From the NCBI RefSeq assembly GCF_002269505.1, contig NZ_NQKQ01000012.1, positions 22,199 to 86,198 on the forward strand: a stretch of DNA of 64,000 nucleotides. Direction: 5' to 3'. Positions within the stretch are counted from its first letter, which is position 1; the number at the start of each line of letters is the position of its first letter. The stretch is from Pseudomonas fragi. Its GTDB lineage: Bacteria; Pseudomonadota; Gammaproteobacteria; Pseudomonadales; Pseudomonadaceae. A program made the position numbers and the translations under genes. The notes under the pieces are model-generated. The model was given only the letters and a program-made list of their open reading frames with translations. It was not told where the DNA came from and made no database searches. This document shows positions 26,726 through 35,412 of this stretch, in pieces.

Positions 26726-27682
26726 ATGGATAGCCGCCTGCTGAGCGAGCGCAGTAGTGTGTTCCGACATGCTGACCCGCATGCCGTGTCCGATTATGTG
26801 AATCGACATGTTGGCCAGCACTGTATTGGCCTTTCCCGAACCACCCGGCCGCTGGCCAGCCTCAATCATCGCAAGTTCGCCGAGCTGGATCTGTGCCGTA
26901 TCAGTTACGGCGGCAGTGTCCGCGTAACGTCGCCTGCGCTGGAGACCATCTTCCACCTGCAGGTCCTGTTGAGCGGCAATTGCCTGTGGCGTGGTCCGAC
27001 CCGTGAGCACCATCTGGTGCCGGGCGAGCTGTTGCTGATCAATCCTGACGACCCGGTCGACCTGACGTACTCGCAGGATTGCGAAAAATTCATCCTTAAA
27101 ATACCGGCCAGCTTGCTCGAATCGGTGTGTGACGATCAGCGCTGGCGGCGGCCTGCGGGCGGTGTGCGCTTTATGCGCAATCATTACCGGCTCGATGAGC
27201 TGGAGGGGTTTCTCGGCTTGCTGGGCATGGTGTGCCAGGAGTCCGAGGCCAGCGACCCGCTGCAGCGGGTGCAGGAGCACTACACGCAGATTGTCGCCAG
27301 CAAGCTGTTGACCCTGATGCAGACCAATATCAGCCGTGAAAACCTGGCATCCGCCAGTGCCAGTATTGAGCGCCTCCTCGATTACATCGAGCGCCACCTC
27401 AAGCAGGACATCAGCAGTGAAGACCTGGCTGCGCAAGCGTGCATCAGCCAGCGCTCGCTCTATAGCCTGTTCGAGCGCCAACTGGGCGTGACCCCCTTGC
27501 AGTACATCCGCCAGCGCAAGCTCGAGCGTGTTCACGCCTGCCTGAGCGACCCCAGCTGCACGGTACGCAGCCTCACAGAGCTGGCACTCGATTACGGCTT
27601 TATGCACCTGGGCCGATTTTCCGAAAGCTACCGTTTGCAGTTCGGCGAGCTGCCTTCGAGCACCTTCAAGCGCCGGCATTGA
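26726..27682 (+). CDS. benR: AraC/XylS-family activator BenR
   Basis: A 318-residue XylS/BenR-type regulator. The N-terminal domain (about 20-190) carries the effector/dimerisation region, including the run HLVPGELLLINPDDPVDLTY. The C-terminal AraC HTH pair is at about 215-315 (LAAQACISQRSLYSLFERQL, then GFMHLGRFSESYRLQFGELP). BenR binds benzoate and activates benABCD. Here it lies directly upstream of benA in the same orientation, separated by a REP-like hairpin and a promoter with two XylS-type sites, strong support for the assignment. Confidence 0.92.
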   Translation: MDSRLLSERSSVFRHADPHAVSDYVNRHVGQHCIGLSRTTRPLASLNHRKFAELDLCRISYGGSVRVTSPALETIFHLQVLLSGNCLWRGPTREHHLVPGELLLINPDDPVDLTYSQDCEKFILKIPASLLESVCDDQRWRRPAGGVRFMRNHYRLDELEGFLGLLGMVCQESEASDPLQRVQEHYTQIVASKLLTLMQTNISRENLASASASIERLLDYIERHLKQDISSEDLAAQACISQRSLYSLFERQLGVTPLQYIRQRKLERVHACLSDPSCTVRSLTELALDYGFMHLGRFSESYRLQFGELPSSTFKRRH

Positions 27683-27690
27683 ATTTAAAG

Positions 27691-27808
27691 GCGGCCCTCA
27701 CCCTAACCCTCTCCCGGAGGGAGAGGGGACTAAAAGCAAAAGCAGATTTGCGCAGCGCTTCAAACCAGCTCCCTCTTCCCTCAGGGAGAGGGTTGGGGTG
27801 AGGGCCGC
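27691..27808. repeat. Inverted repeat of the CCCTCACCC/CCCTCTCCC family
   Basis: Outer arms of 25 bp (27691-27715, starting GCGGCCCTCACCCTAACCCT, and 27784-27808) pair with one mismatch. An inner palindrome CCCTCTCCCGGAGGGAGAGG is also present. A relative lies at 62731-62826. It sits between benR and the ben promoter and could terminate benR transcription. Confidence 0.85.
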
Positions 27809-27812
27809 TCTG

Positions 27813-27875
27813 CGCACTAATCGGATAGCGATCCGCAGTAAACGGATATTGCCCCGCACATCGATTCCCTAACCT
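27813..27875 (+). promoter_or_regulatory. BenR-activated promoter of benA: tandem sites and -10
   Basis: Two direct 15-bp sites, CGCACTAATCGGATA (27813-27827) and CGCAGTAAACGGATA (27834-27848), match the XylS/BenR half-site TGCA-N6-GGNTA with one deviation (C for T). They repeat with a 21-bp period, two helical turns. Exactly 21 nt after the second site is TAACCT (27870-27875), in the position taken by the -10 box TAGGCT in the TOL Pm promoter. The geometry (15+6+15+21) is the same as in Pm as I remember it. benA starts 36 bp downstream. Confidence 0.85.
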
Positions 27876-27911
27876 GACCCGGCCTGGATAATAACAACGG
27901 AGGCCCCGGCC

Positions 27912-29270
27912 ATGTCCCTGGGTATCGATTACTTGAATGCCATGCTTGAAGACGACAAGGAGAAGGGCATCTACCGCTGCAAGCGCGAGATGTTCACCGA
28001 CCCTGACCTCTTTGAACTCGAAATGACCCATATCTTCGAGGGTAACTGGATCTACCTCGCACATGAGAGCCAGATCCCCGACGTCAACGACTTTTTGACC
28101 ACCACCATGGGCCGCCAGCCGATCTTCATTGCGCGCAACAAGGCCGGTGAACTCAATGCCTTTCTCAACGCCTGCAGCCATCGTGGCGCCATGCTGTGCC
28201 GACACAAGACTGGCAATCGTGCCAGCTATACCTGTCCGTTCCACGGCTGGACCTTCAACAACAGCGGCAAGCTGCTCAAGGTCAAGGACCCGGCTGCGGC
28301 CGGTTACCCTGAAGCCTTCAACTGCGAAGGCTCTCACGACCTGAGCAAAGTGGCGCGTTTCGAGTCCTATCGCGGCTTTCTGTTTGGCAGCCTCAACCCC
28401 GACGTGAAATCCCTGGCCGAGCACCTGGGCGAATCCGCCAAGATCATCGACATGATCGTCGACCAGTCTCCCGATGGCCTGGAAGTGCTGCGCGGCGCCA
28501 GTTCCTATATCTACGAAGGCAACTGGAAACTCACCGCCGAAAATGGCGCCGATGGCTACCACGTCAGTTCCGTTCACTGGAACTACGCCGCCACGCAAAA
28601 CCAGCGCACCCTGCGCGAAGCCGGGGAAGAAATAAAAACCATGAGCGCCGGCAGCTGGGCCAAGAGTGGCGGCGGTTTCTACTCGTTCGATCACGGCCAT
28701 CTGCTGCTCTGGACCCGTTGGGCCAACCCCCAGGATCGACCGGCTTACGAGCGCCGCGACGAACTGGCCCGCGACTTCGGCCAGGCCCGCGCCGACTGGA
28801 TGATCGAGAACTCGCGCAACCTGTGCCTGTACCCCAACGTGTACCTGATGGATCAGTTCAGCTCGCAAATCCGCATTGCCCGACCGATCAGCGTGAACCA
28901 GACCGAGATCACCATCTACTGCATCGCGCCCAAGGGCGAGAGCAGCGAGGCGCGCACCAAACGCATCCGCCAGTACGAAGACTTCTTCAACGTCAGTGGC
29001 ATGGCCACCCCGGATGACCTGGAAGAGTTCCGCTCCTGCCAGACCGGTTACGGCGCAGGGCGCGGCTGGAATGACATGTCCCGGGGTGCCGGGCACTGGG
29101 TCGAGGGCGCCGATGCGGCGGCCGAAGAGATCGACCTCAAGCCGCTGCTGTCTGGCGTGCGCACCGAAGACGAAGGCCTGTTTGTGCTGCAACACAAGTA
29201 CTGGCAGCAAACCATGCTCAAGGCCACCGCTGGCGAACCGGCGCTGATCCCCGTGGAGGCTGTGCAATGA
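27912..29270 (+). CDS. benA: Benzoate 1,2-dioxygenase large (alpha) subunit
   Basis: A 452-residue Rieske dioxygenase alpha subunit. Rieske ligands are in CSHRGAMLC (near residue 87) and CPFHGW (near 108). The mononuclear iron region is [14 protein letters not shown] near 214-227. The whole N-terminal half ([45 protein letters not shown]) is that of BenA/XylX. With BenB it converts benzoate to a cis-diol acid using electrons from BenC. Ribosome binding site ACGGAGGCCCC. It overlaps benB by 4 bp. Confidence 0.95.
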   Translation: MSLGIDYLNAMLEDDKEKGIYRCKREMFTDPDLFELEMTHIFEGNWIYLAHESQIPDVNDFLTTTMGRQPIFIARNKAGELNAFLNACSHRGAMLCRHKTGNRASYTCPFHGWTFNNSGKLLKVKDPAAAGYPEAFNCEGSHDLSKVARFESYRGFLFGSLNPDVKSLAEHLGESAKIIDMIVDQSPDGLEVLRGASSYIYEGNWKLTAENGADGYHVSSVHWNYAATQNQRTLREAGEEIKTMSAGSWAKSGGGFYSFDHGHLLLWTRWANPQDRPAYERRDELARDFGQARADWMIENSRNLCLYPNVYLMDQFSSQIRIARPISVNQTEITIYCIAPKGESSEARTKRIRQYEDFFNVSGMATPDDLEEFRSCQTGYGAGRGWNDMSRGAGHWVEGADAAAEEIDLKPLLSGVRTEDEGLFVLQHKYWQQTMLKATAGEPALIPVEAVQ

Positions 29271-29755
29271 ACAGCCTCTACGCGATTGTGCGCGACTTTC
29301 TGTACCGCGAAGCGCGTTACCTGGACGACGCCCAGTGGGATCAATGGCTGGAGTTGTACGCCGCCGATGCCAGCTTCTGGATGCCGTGCTGGGATGACAA
29401 CGACACCTTGACCGAAGACCCGCAAAGCGAAATATCGCTGATCTGGTACGGCAATCGCGGCGGCCTGGAAGACCGCGTGTTCCGCATCAAGACCGAGCGC
29501 TCCAGTGCGACCATCCCCGACACCCGTACCTCGCACAACCTGAGCAATATCGAGATCGTCGACGAAGCCGATGGCCTGTGCCATGTGCGGTTCAACTGGC
29601 ACACCCTCAGCTATCGCTACAAGACCTGCGACAGCTACTTCGGCACCAGCTTCTACACCCTCGACATGCGCGGCCCGCAGCCGCTGATCAAGGCCAAGAA
29701 AGTCGTGCTCAAGAATGACTACGTGCGTCAGGTCATCGACATCTACCACATCTGA
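29267..29755 (+). CDS. benB: Benzoate 1,2-dioxygenase small (beta) subunit
   Basis: A 162-residue ring-hydroxylating dioxygenase beta subunit with an NTF2-like fold. Visible features: the N-terminal [36 protein letters not shown] and the C-terminal [19 protein letters not shown]. It gives structural support in the alpha3beta3 oxygenase. Its ATG overlaps the benA stop. A weaker alternative is the homologous subunit of a substituted-benzoate dioxygenase. Confidence 0.94.
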   Translation: MNSLYAIVRDFLYREARYLDDAQWDQWLELYAADASFWMPCWDDNDTLTEDPQSEISLIWYGNRGGLEDRVFRIKTERSSATIPDTRTSHNLSNIEIVDEADGLCHVRFNWHTLSYRYKTCDSYFGTSFYTLDMRGPQPLIKAKKVVLKNDYVRQVIDIYHI

Positions 29756-29824
29756 TCAACGCGTTGATGCGCGCCTGAAGGTGCCCGCCGGCACCCGGGC
29801 CCGGCATTGCCTGCGAGGTACATT

Positions 29825-30835
29825 ATGAGCTTTCAAATAGCCCTCAACTTCGAAGACGGGGTGACCCGTTTTATCGAAACCAATGGCCAGGAAACCGTCG
29901 CTGACGCGGCCTACCGCCAGGGCATCAATATTCCGCTGGACTGTCGTGACGGCGCTTGCGGTACCTGCAAATGCTTTGCCGAGGCCGGACGTTATGAGCT
30001 GGGCGAGGATTACATCGAAGATGCCCTCAGCGCAGACGAGGTTGAGCAGGGCTATGTGCTGACCTGCCAGATGCGTGCCGCCAGCGACTGCGTGGTGCGT
30101 GTGCCGGCTTCGTCGGCGCTGTGCAAGACTCGCCAGGCCAGTTTCGAGGCGGCCATCAGCGATGTTCGCCAGTTGTCCGAAAGCACCATCGCACTGTCGC
30201 TCAAGGGTGAGTCCCTGAGCAGCCTGGCCTTCTTGCCGGGCCAGTACGTCAACCTCAACGTGCCCGGCAGCGAGCAGACGCGAGCCTATTCATTCAGCAC
30301 CCTGCAAAAGGACGGCGAGGTCAGCTTTCTGATTCGCAACGTGCCGGGCGGGCTGATGAGCAGCTTTTTGACCGGCATCGCCAAGGCGGGCGACAGCATG
30401 ACCCTGGCCGGGCCGTTGGGCAGCTTCTACCTGCGGCGCATCGACCGGCCGTTGCTGCTGCTGGCTGGCGGTACGGGGCTGGCGCCGTTTACCGCCATGC
30501 TGGAAAAAATCGCCGAGCAGGGCAGTGCCCATCCGGTGCATCTGATTTACGGCGTAAGCAATGACTTTGATCTGGTTGAACTCGATCGCCTGCAAGCCTT
30601 GAGCGAGCGCATTGCCAACTTCAGTTTCAGTGCCTGCGTGGCCAACCCGCAGAGCCAGCATCCGCTCAAGGGCTACGTCACCCAGCATATCGAGCCATGC
30701 CACCTCAACCAGGGTGATGTCGATGTGTACCTGTGCGGCCCGCCGCCGATGGTGGAAGCAGTCAACGTTTACATCCGCGAGCAGGGCATTACCCCGGCCA
30801 ATTTCTACTACGAGAAGTTTGCCGCTGCGGCGTGA
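29825..30835 (+). CDS. benC: Benzoate 1,2-dioxygenase electron transfer component
   Basis: A 336-residue reductase. An N-terminal plant-type 2Fe-2S ferredoxin domain (ligands in CRDGACGTCKC near residues 40-50, with the fourth cysteine in LTCQM near 80) is followed by an FAD/NAD domain (RAYSFST near 154, GGTGLAPF near 216, CGPPPMVEA near 304). It carries electrons from NADH to BenAB. Start chosen at the ATG at 29825; the frame is open further upstream to a GTG or ATG but without homology. It could perhaps also serve the KshA-like oxygenase, which has no reductase in the window. Confidence 0.95.
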   Translation: MSFQIALNFEDGVTRFIETNGQETVADAAYRQGINIPLDCRDGACGTCKCFAEAGRYELGEDYIEDALSADEVEQGYVLTCQMRAASDCVVRVPASSALCKTRQASFEAAISDVRQLSESTIALSLKGESLSSLAFLPGQYVNLNVPGSEQTRAYSFSTLQKDGEVSFLIRNVPGGLMSSFLTGIAKAGDSMTLAGPLGSFYLRRIDRPLLLLAGGTGLAPFTAMLEKIAEQGSAHPVHLIYGVSNDFDLVELDRLQALSERIANFSFSACVANPQSQHPLKGYVTQHIEPCHLNQGDVDVYLCGPPPMVEAVNVYIREQGITPANFYYEKFAAAA

Positions 30836-30854
30836 AACTTGACTGGAGCTTGCC

Positions 30855-31616
30855 ATGAACAAACGATTCGACAACAAGGTCGCGCTGGTCACCGGCGCCG
30901 CCCAGGGCATCGGCCGGCGCGTGTGTGAACGCCTGCTGGACGAAGGCGCGCAGGTGATCGCGGTGGACCGTTCCGAGCTGGTCTTTGAGCTTGAGGGCGA
31001 GGGCGTGCTAGCCCTGACCGCCGACCTTGAGCAGTACGCCGACTGCGCACGGGTGATGGCTGAGGCGGTAAAAACATTTGGCCGTCTCGATGTGCTGATC
31101 AATAACGTGGGCGGCACCCTCTGGGCCAAGCCGTTCGAGCACTATCAGGTCGAAGAAATCGAGGCTGAAGTGCGCCGCTCGCTGTTTCCCACCCTGTGGT
31201 GTTGCCATGCGGCGTTGCCGTACATGCTGGAGCAGGGCAGCGGGGCGATTGTGAATATTTCTTCAATCGCAACCCGCAGCGTCAACCGCGTACCTTACGG
31301 CGCGGCCAAGGGGGGCGTGAATGCACTCACGGCCTGCCTGGCATTCGAGAATGCCGGGCGCGGTATTCGGGTCAATGCCACCGCACCGGGAGGTACTGAA
31401 GCACCGCCGCGGCGGATTGCGCGCAATGACGCCGAGCAAACCCCGGACGAGAAAGTCTGGTACCAGCAAATCGTCGATCAGACCCTGGACAGCAGCTTGA
31501 TGAAACGCTACGCCAGCCTCGATGAACAAGTGGGCGCGATCCTGTTCCTGGCCAGCGACGAAGCCTCCTATATCACCGGCGTAACCCTGCCAGTGGGCGG
31601 CGGCGACCTCGGCTGA
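30855..31616 (+). CDS. benD: Benzoate cis-diol dehydrogenase
   Basis: A 253-residue SDR with TGAAQGIG (residues 14-21), NNVGGT near 87 and the active-site YGAAK near 151-155. BenD oxidises and decarboxylates 1,6-dihydroxycyclohexa-2,4-diene-1-carboxylate to catechol with NAD+. The insertion EAPPRRIARNDAEQTPDEKV near 180 is typical of BenD/XylL. It continues directly into catB, 27 bp downstream. Confidence 0.93.
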   Translation: MNKRFDNKVALVTGAAQGIGRRVCERLLDEGAQVIAVDRSELVFELEGEGVLALTADLEQYADCARVMAEAVKTFGRLDVLINNVGGTLWAKPFEHYQVEEIEAEVRRSLFPTLWCCHAALPYMLEQGSGAIVNISSIATRSVNRVPYGAAKGGVNALTACLAFENAGRGIRVNATAPGGTEAPPRRIARNDAEQTPDEKVWYQQIVDQTLDSSLMKRYASLDEQVGAILFLASDEASYITGVTLPVGGGDLG

Positions 31617-31642
31617 CCGCCCTGACAAAAAGGACAACTGCC

Positions 31643-32761
31643 ATGAACCAAATCCTGATTGAAAGCCTGACTACCCAGATCGTCGACCTGCCGACCATCC
31701 GCCCGCACACCCTGGCCATGCACACCATGCGCAAGCAGACCCTGGTGATTGTGCGCCTGCGGTGCAGCGACGGCATCGAAGGCATCGGCGAAGCCACCAC
31801 CATAGGCGGCCTGGCCTACGGATATGAAAGTCCGGAAAGCATCAAGGCCAATATCGATGCGCATCTGGCACCGATGCTGGTGGGCAGGCCGGCGGCCAAT
31901 ATCAACGCTGCCATGCAAAGCCTGGACAAGATTGCCAAGGGCAATACCTTCGCCAAATCCGGGATCGAAACCGCGCTGCTCGACGCCCAGGGCAAGCGCC
32001 TGGGCCTGGCGGTCAGCGAGTTGCTGGGCGGGCGCGTGCGCGACAGCCTGGAAGTGGCCTGGACCCTGGCCAGCGGCGACACCGGTCGCGACATTGACGA
32101 AGCCCAACAGATGCTCGATAGACGTCGGCACCGCATCTTCAAGTTGAAGATCGGCGCCAACCCGCTGGAACAAGACCTCAAGCATGTGCTGGCGATCAAA
32201 AAGGCCCTGGGCGATCGCGCCAGTGTGCGGGTTGACGTCAACCAGTACTGGGACGAGTCCCAGGCCATCCGGGGCTGCCAGGTGCTGGGTGACAACGGCA
32301 TTGACCTGATCGAACAGCCGATTTCCCGGGTCAACCGCTCCGGGCAGGTGCGCCTGAACCTGCGCAGCCCGGCGCCAATCATGGCTGACGAATCCATCGA
32401 AAGTGTCGAAGACGCCTTCAGCCTGGCGGCGGACGGTGCGGCCAGCGTGTTTGCCCTCAAGATCGCGAAAAACGGCGGGCCCCGTGCGGTGCTGCGTACT
32501 GCGCATATCGCCGAGGCCGCCGGTATTGCCCTGTACGGCGGCACCATGCTCGAAGGCTCGGTGGGCACCCTGGCTTCGGCCCATGCCTTCCTCACCCTCA
32601 AGCAACTGACCTGGGGCACCGAGCTGTTCGGGCCGCTGTTACTGACCGAAGACATCGTGACCGAGGCGCCCCAGTACCGGGATTTTGAGCTGCACATTCC
32701 GCGTACCCCGGGCCTTGGCCTGGCGCTGGACGAAGAACGCCTGGCGCGTTTCAGCCGCTGA
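31643..32761 (+). CDS. catB: Muconate cycloisomerase
   Basis: A 372-residue enolase-superfamily enzyme. The catalytic K-x-K is in FKLKIGAN near 166-173, metal ligands are in RVDVNQYWDE near 196 and in DLIEQP and MADESIE near 224-252, and ALKIAKNGG near 270 holds the second lysine. It converts cis,cis-muconate to muconolactone. It belongs to the same directional array as benABCD, with no catR gene before it. Confidence 0.94.
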   Translation: MNQILIESLTTQIVDLPTIRPHTLAMHTMRKQTLVIVRLRCSDGIEGIGEATTIGGLAYGYESPESIKANIDAHLAPMLVGRPAANINAAMQSLDKIAKGNTFAKSGIETALLDAQGKRLGLAVSELLGGRVRDSLEVAWTLASGDTGRDIDEAQQMLDRRRHRIFKLKIGANPLEQDLKHVLAIKKALGDRASVRVDVNQYWDESQAIRGCQVLGDNGIDLIEQPISRVNRSGQVRLNLRSPAPIMADESIESVEDAFSLAADGAASVFALKIAKNGGPRAVLRTAHIAEAAGIALYGGTMLEGSVGTLASAHAFLTLKQLTWGTELFGPLLLTEDIVTEAPQYRDFELHIPRTPGLGLALDEERLARFSR

Positions 32762-32781
32762 TCCCAGGCCTTTCCAGACCT

Positions 32782-32873
32782 GTAGTCGCTGCCGAGGAAC
32801 GAAGGCTGCGAGCTTTTATCTGGCAGGGACGCGGTTAACAAGCTCGCAGCCTTCGTTCCTCGGCAGCGACTAC
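32782..32873. repeat. REP-like perfect 33-bp inverted repeat inside the cat genes
   Basis: The arms at 32782-32814 and 32841-32873 (starting GTAGTCGCTGCCGAGGAACG) pair perfectly around 26 nt. The element lies between catB and catC, so it may adjust the relative mRNA level of catB against catCA. Same family as 11217 and 18624. Confidence 0.88.
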
Positions 32874-32902
32874 GCAGTAATGATTTTCAAGGAGCACCCC
32901 CC

Positions 32903-33193
32903 ATGCTTTTCCACGTAAAAATGACCGTCAACCTGCCGCTCGACATGGACCCGACCAAGGCCGCAAAACTCAAGGCCGATGAAAAGGAACTGGCCCAGCG
33001 CCTGCAGCAGGAAGGCAAATGGCGCCACCTGTGGCGCATCGCCGGGCACTACGCCAACTACAGCGTATTTGACGTGGCCAGTGTCGAGGCCCTGCACGAC
33101 ACCCTGCTGCAATTGCCGCTCTTCCCCTACATGGATATCGAGATCGAAGGGCTGTGCCGTCATCCTTCCTCGATCCACAGCGACGACCGTTAA
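32903..33193 (+). CDS. catC: Muconolactone delta-isomerase
   Basis: A 96-residue protein of the usual CatC length. It starts MLFHVKMTVNLPLDMDPTKA and contains ELAQRLQQEGKWRHLWRIAG and the C-terminal LPLFPYMDIEIEGLCRHPSS, all diagnostic. It moves the double bond of muconolactone to give 3-oxoadipate enol-lactone. Ribosome binding site AAGGAGCACCCCCC. It is separated from catB by the REP-like repeat. Confidence 0.96.
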   Translation: MLFHVKMTVNLPLDMDPTKAAKLKADEKELAQRLQQEGKWRHLWRIAGHYANYSVFDVASVEALHDTLLQLPLFPYMDIEIEGLCRHPSSIHSDDR

Positions 33194-33235
33194 CGCTTTC
33201 TATCCCTTGCACAAGAACAAGATGAGGTGAGCCCC

Positions 33236-34159
33236 ATGACCGTGAAAATTTCCCATACCGCTGCCGTCCAGAGCTTCTTCAAAGAAGCCGCCGGTTTTGC
33301 CAGCGACACCGGTAGCCCGCGCCTGAAAAGCATCATCCTGCGGGTCTTGCAGGACAGTGCCAAAATCATCGAAGACCTCGACATCAGCGAGGACGAATTC
33401 TGGAAGTCCGTGGACTATCTCAACCGTCTGGGCGCTCGCTCGGAAGCCGGTCTGTTGGTGGCCGGGCTGGGCATCGAACATTTTATCGACCTGTTGCAGG
33501 ACGCCAAGGACGATCAAGCCGGTCAGGTCGGCGGTACTCCGCGCACCATCGAAGGCCCGCTGTATGTAGCCGGTGCCCCGATATTTGAAGCACAGACGCG
33601 CATGGACGATGGTAGCGAGGAGGGGGCCACCGTGATGTTCCTCGAAGGCCAGGTGTTCGACACCCAGGGCAAGCCGCTGGCCGGGGCCACGGTCGACCTG
33701 TGGCACGCCAATACCAAGGGCACCTATTCGTTTTTTGACCAGAGCCAGTCCGAGTACAACCTGCGCCGGCGCATCATCACGGATGCCGAAGGTCGCTATC
33801 GCGCCCGCAGTATCGTGCCATCGGGCTACGGCTGCGACCCGCAGGGGCCGACCCAGGAATGCCTGGACCAACTGGGCCGTCACGGCCAGCGTCCGGCCCA
33901 TGTGCACTTCTTTATCTCGGCCCCTGGTCACCGTCACCTGACCACCCAGATCAACCTGTCCGGGGACAAATACCTGTGGGACGACTTTGCCTATGCCACC
34001 CGCGAAGGCCTGGTGGGCGAAGTGCAATTTCGCGACGACGGTGCCCGTGATGTGGCGGGGCGTTATGCCGAGTTGACCTTTGACTTCCAGTTGCAACAGG
34101 CCGTCGCGCCTGCTGCCGAACAGCGCAGCCATCGCCCGCGGGCCTTGCAGCAGGCTTAG
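33236..34159 (+). CDS. catA: Catechol 1,2-dioxygenase
   Basis: A 307-residue intradiol dioxygenase. It has an N-terminal helical dimerisation domain (about 1-105) and a catalytic beta-sandwich. Iron ligands are two tyrosines (one in GPLYVAGAP near 107 or in RYRARSIVPSGYG near 182-195) and the histidines of HVHFFISAPGHRHLTTQ near 220. It opens catechol to cis,cis-muconate. The ATG at 33236 is preceded by GATGAGGTGAGCCCC; a GTG at 33227 is an unlikely alternative. Last gene of the ben-cat array; pcaD is not in the window. Confidence 0.95.
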   Translation: MTVKISHTAAVQSFFKEAAGFASDTGSPRLKSIILRVLQDSAKIIEDLDISEDEFWKSVDYLNRLGARSEAGLLVAGLGIEHFIDLLQDAKDDQAGQVGGTPRTIEGPLYVAGAPIFEAQTRMDDGSEEGATVMFLEGQVFDTQGKPLAGATVDLWHANTKGTYSFFDQSQSEYNLRRRIITDAEGRYRARSIVPSGYGCDPQGPTQECLDQLGRHGQRPAHVHFFISAPGHRHLTTQINLSGDKYLWDDFAYATREGLVGEVQFRDDGARDVAGRYAELTFDFQLQQAVAPAAEQRSHRPRALQQA

Positions 34160-34266
34160 CAACGTATTGGCCTGGTATTCGATAAGCTGGGCGAGGTGCT
34201 CGAAACGTTTTTGACAGCAGGCCGCAGCTTAAGTCCCGGGCCCGGCCTGGAAGTAAGTGTTTGCCC

Positions 34267-34279
34267 GACAACAGTTGTC
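34267..34279. promoter_or_regulatory. Palindrome upstream of the ribose-type ABC genes
   Basis: GACAACAGTTGTC is a perfect 6+1+6 palindrome, about 130 bp upstream of the ABC binding-protein start. A related GTTGTCCGACAGACTGTTGG segment follows. Candidate operator for an unlinked regulator; no regulator gene adjoins. Confidence 0.45.
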
Positions 34280-34407
34280 CGACAGACTGTTGGTAAACAG
34301 GCAGCACTGTGCGCGACGCCACAGCGCTGCCCGCCGGTGCCACAGGCCCAAAGGGCTGCGGCATGGTCTGTGCAACGTTCCTGGAAATACCCTTCAGGAA
34401 CACCGTC

Positions 34408-35412
34408 ATGCCTGCTGCCACTTCCCGCAAACAGCACTTTTCTTCTACTCGCTTCTGGCAGGCCATGGCGCTGGCGGTGGTCAGCCTCGGGCTGGGGTCA
34501 CTGGCCCATGCTGAGGACAGCGATGTGCCTTCGCTGGCCGGCAAACGCATCGCCATCAGCATGACCGGCACCAGTCACTACTTCGATGTCAAAGCGTTCG
34601 AAGCGCAGGTTGCCGAGGTCAAGCGCCTGGGCGGTACGCCCATTACCCTGGATGCCGGGCGCAACGATAAAAACCTGGTAACGCAACTGCAAACGGTAGT
34701 CACGCAAAAACCCGATGCGGTGATCCAGACACTGGGCACCCTGAGCGTGATCGACCCCTGGCTCAAGCGCATCAGCAAGGCTGGCATTCCTCTGTTTACT
34801 ATTGATGCGCCGTCGCAATACAGCCTCAACAACACCACGTCGGACAACGTCGCCACCGGCAAGCATCTGGCCGACCAGTTGGTGGCCGACAGCGGCGGCA
34901 AAGGCAATATTCTGGTGTTCAACGGTTTTTATGGGGTGCCAGTGTGCGCGATCCGTTATGACCAGCTCAAACTGGCCCTCAGGGATCATCCCGAACTGAA
35001 GATCATTGATCCCGAGCTGCGCGATGTGATCCCCAACACCGTGCAGGACGCCTACAGTCAGGTCAGTGCATTGCTCAATAAATACCCCAAAGGCAGTGTG
35101 ACCGCGATCTGGTCTGCCTGGGATATTCCGCAATTGGGTGCCAGCAAGGCACTGGTAGATGCCGGGCGCACCGAGATCAAGACCTACGGCGTCGATGGCA
35201 CGCCAGAAGTGCTGGAACTGCTCAAACGTAGCGACTCGCCGGTCGGTGCGGTGATCGCCCAGCAACCGGCTTTGATCGGCAAAACCGCCGTGCAGAATGT
35301 GGCGCGCTATCTGGCCGGGCAAAATGACTTGCCCAGGGAAACACAAGTGCCGACCCTGCTGACCACCGCGGCCAATCTTGAACAGGTGCAAGCACTGCGA
35401 GGCGATCAATGA
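34408..35412 (+). CDS. Sugar-type ABC transporter substrate-binding protein
   Basis: A 334-residue periplasmic binding protein of the RbsB/LacI-like type (peripla_BP_4). The signal peptide is residues 1 to about 35 (VSLGLGSLAHAED). The mature part shows the two-lobe pattern: KRIAISMTGTSHYFDVKAFE, DAVIQTLGT, FTIDAPSQYSL, TAIWSAWDIPQLGASKAL. Start at 34408 has TCAGGAACACCGTC in front. The ligand is unknown; neighbouring flavin monooxygenases suggest a non-sugar compound might be imported. Confidence 0.88.
   Translation: MPAATSRKQHFSSTRFWQAMALAVVSLGLGSLAHAEDSDVPSLAGKRIAISMTGTSHYFDVKAFEAQVAEVKRLGGTPITLDAGRNDKNLVTQLQTVVTQKPDAVIQTLGTLSVIDPWLKRISKAGIPLFTIDAPSQYSLNNTTSDNVATGKHLADQLVADSGGKGNILVFNGFYGVPVCAIRYDQLKLALRDHPELKIIDPELRDVIPNTVQDAYSQVSALLNKYPKGSVTAIWSAWDIPQLGASKALVDAGRTEIKTYGVDGTPEVLELLKRSDSPVGAVIAQQPALIGKTAVQNVARYLAGQNDLPRETQVPTLLTTAANLEQVQALRGDQ

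Noticed and set aside
27912..30835. Assignment of the dioxygenase as anthranilate dioxygenase (antABC)
   Set aside because: The adjacent BenR-type activator with XylS-like sites and a BenD-type diol dehydrogenase fit benzoate; anthranilate dioxygenase needs no diol dehydrogenase.
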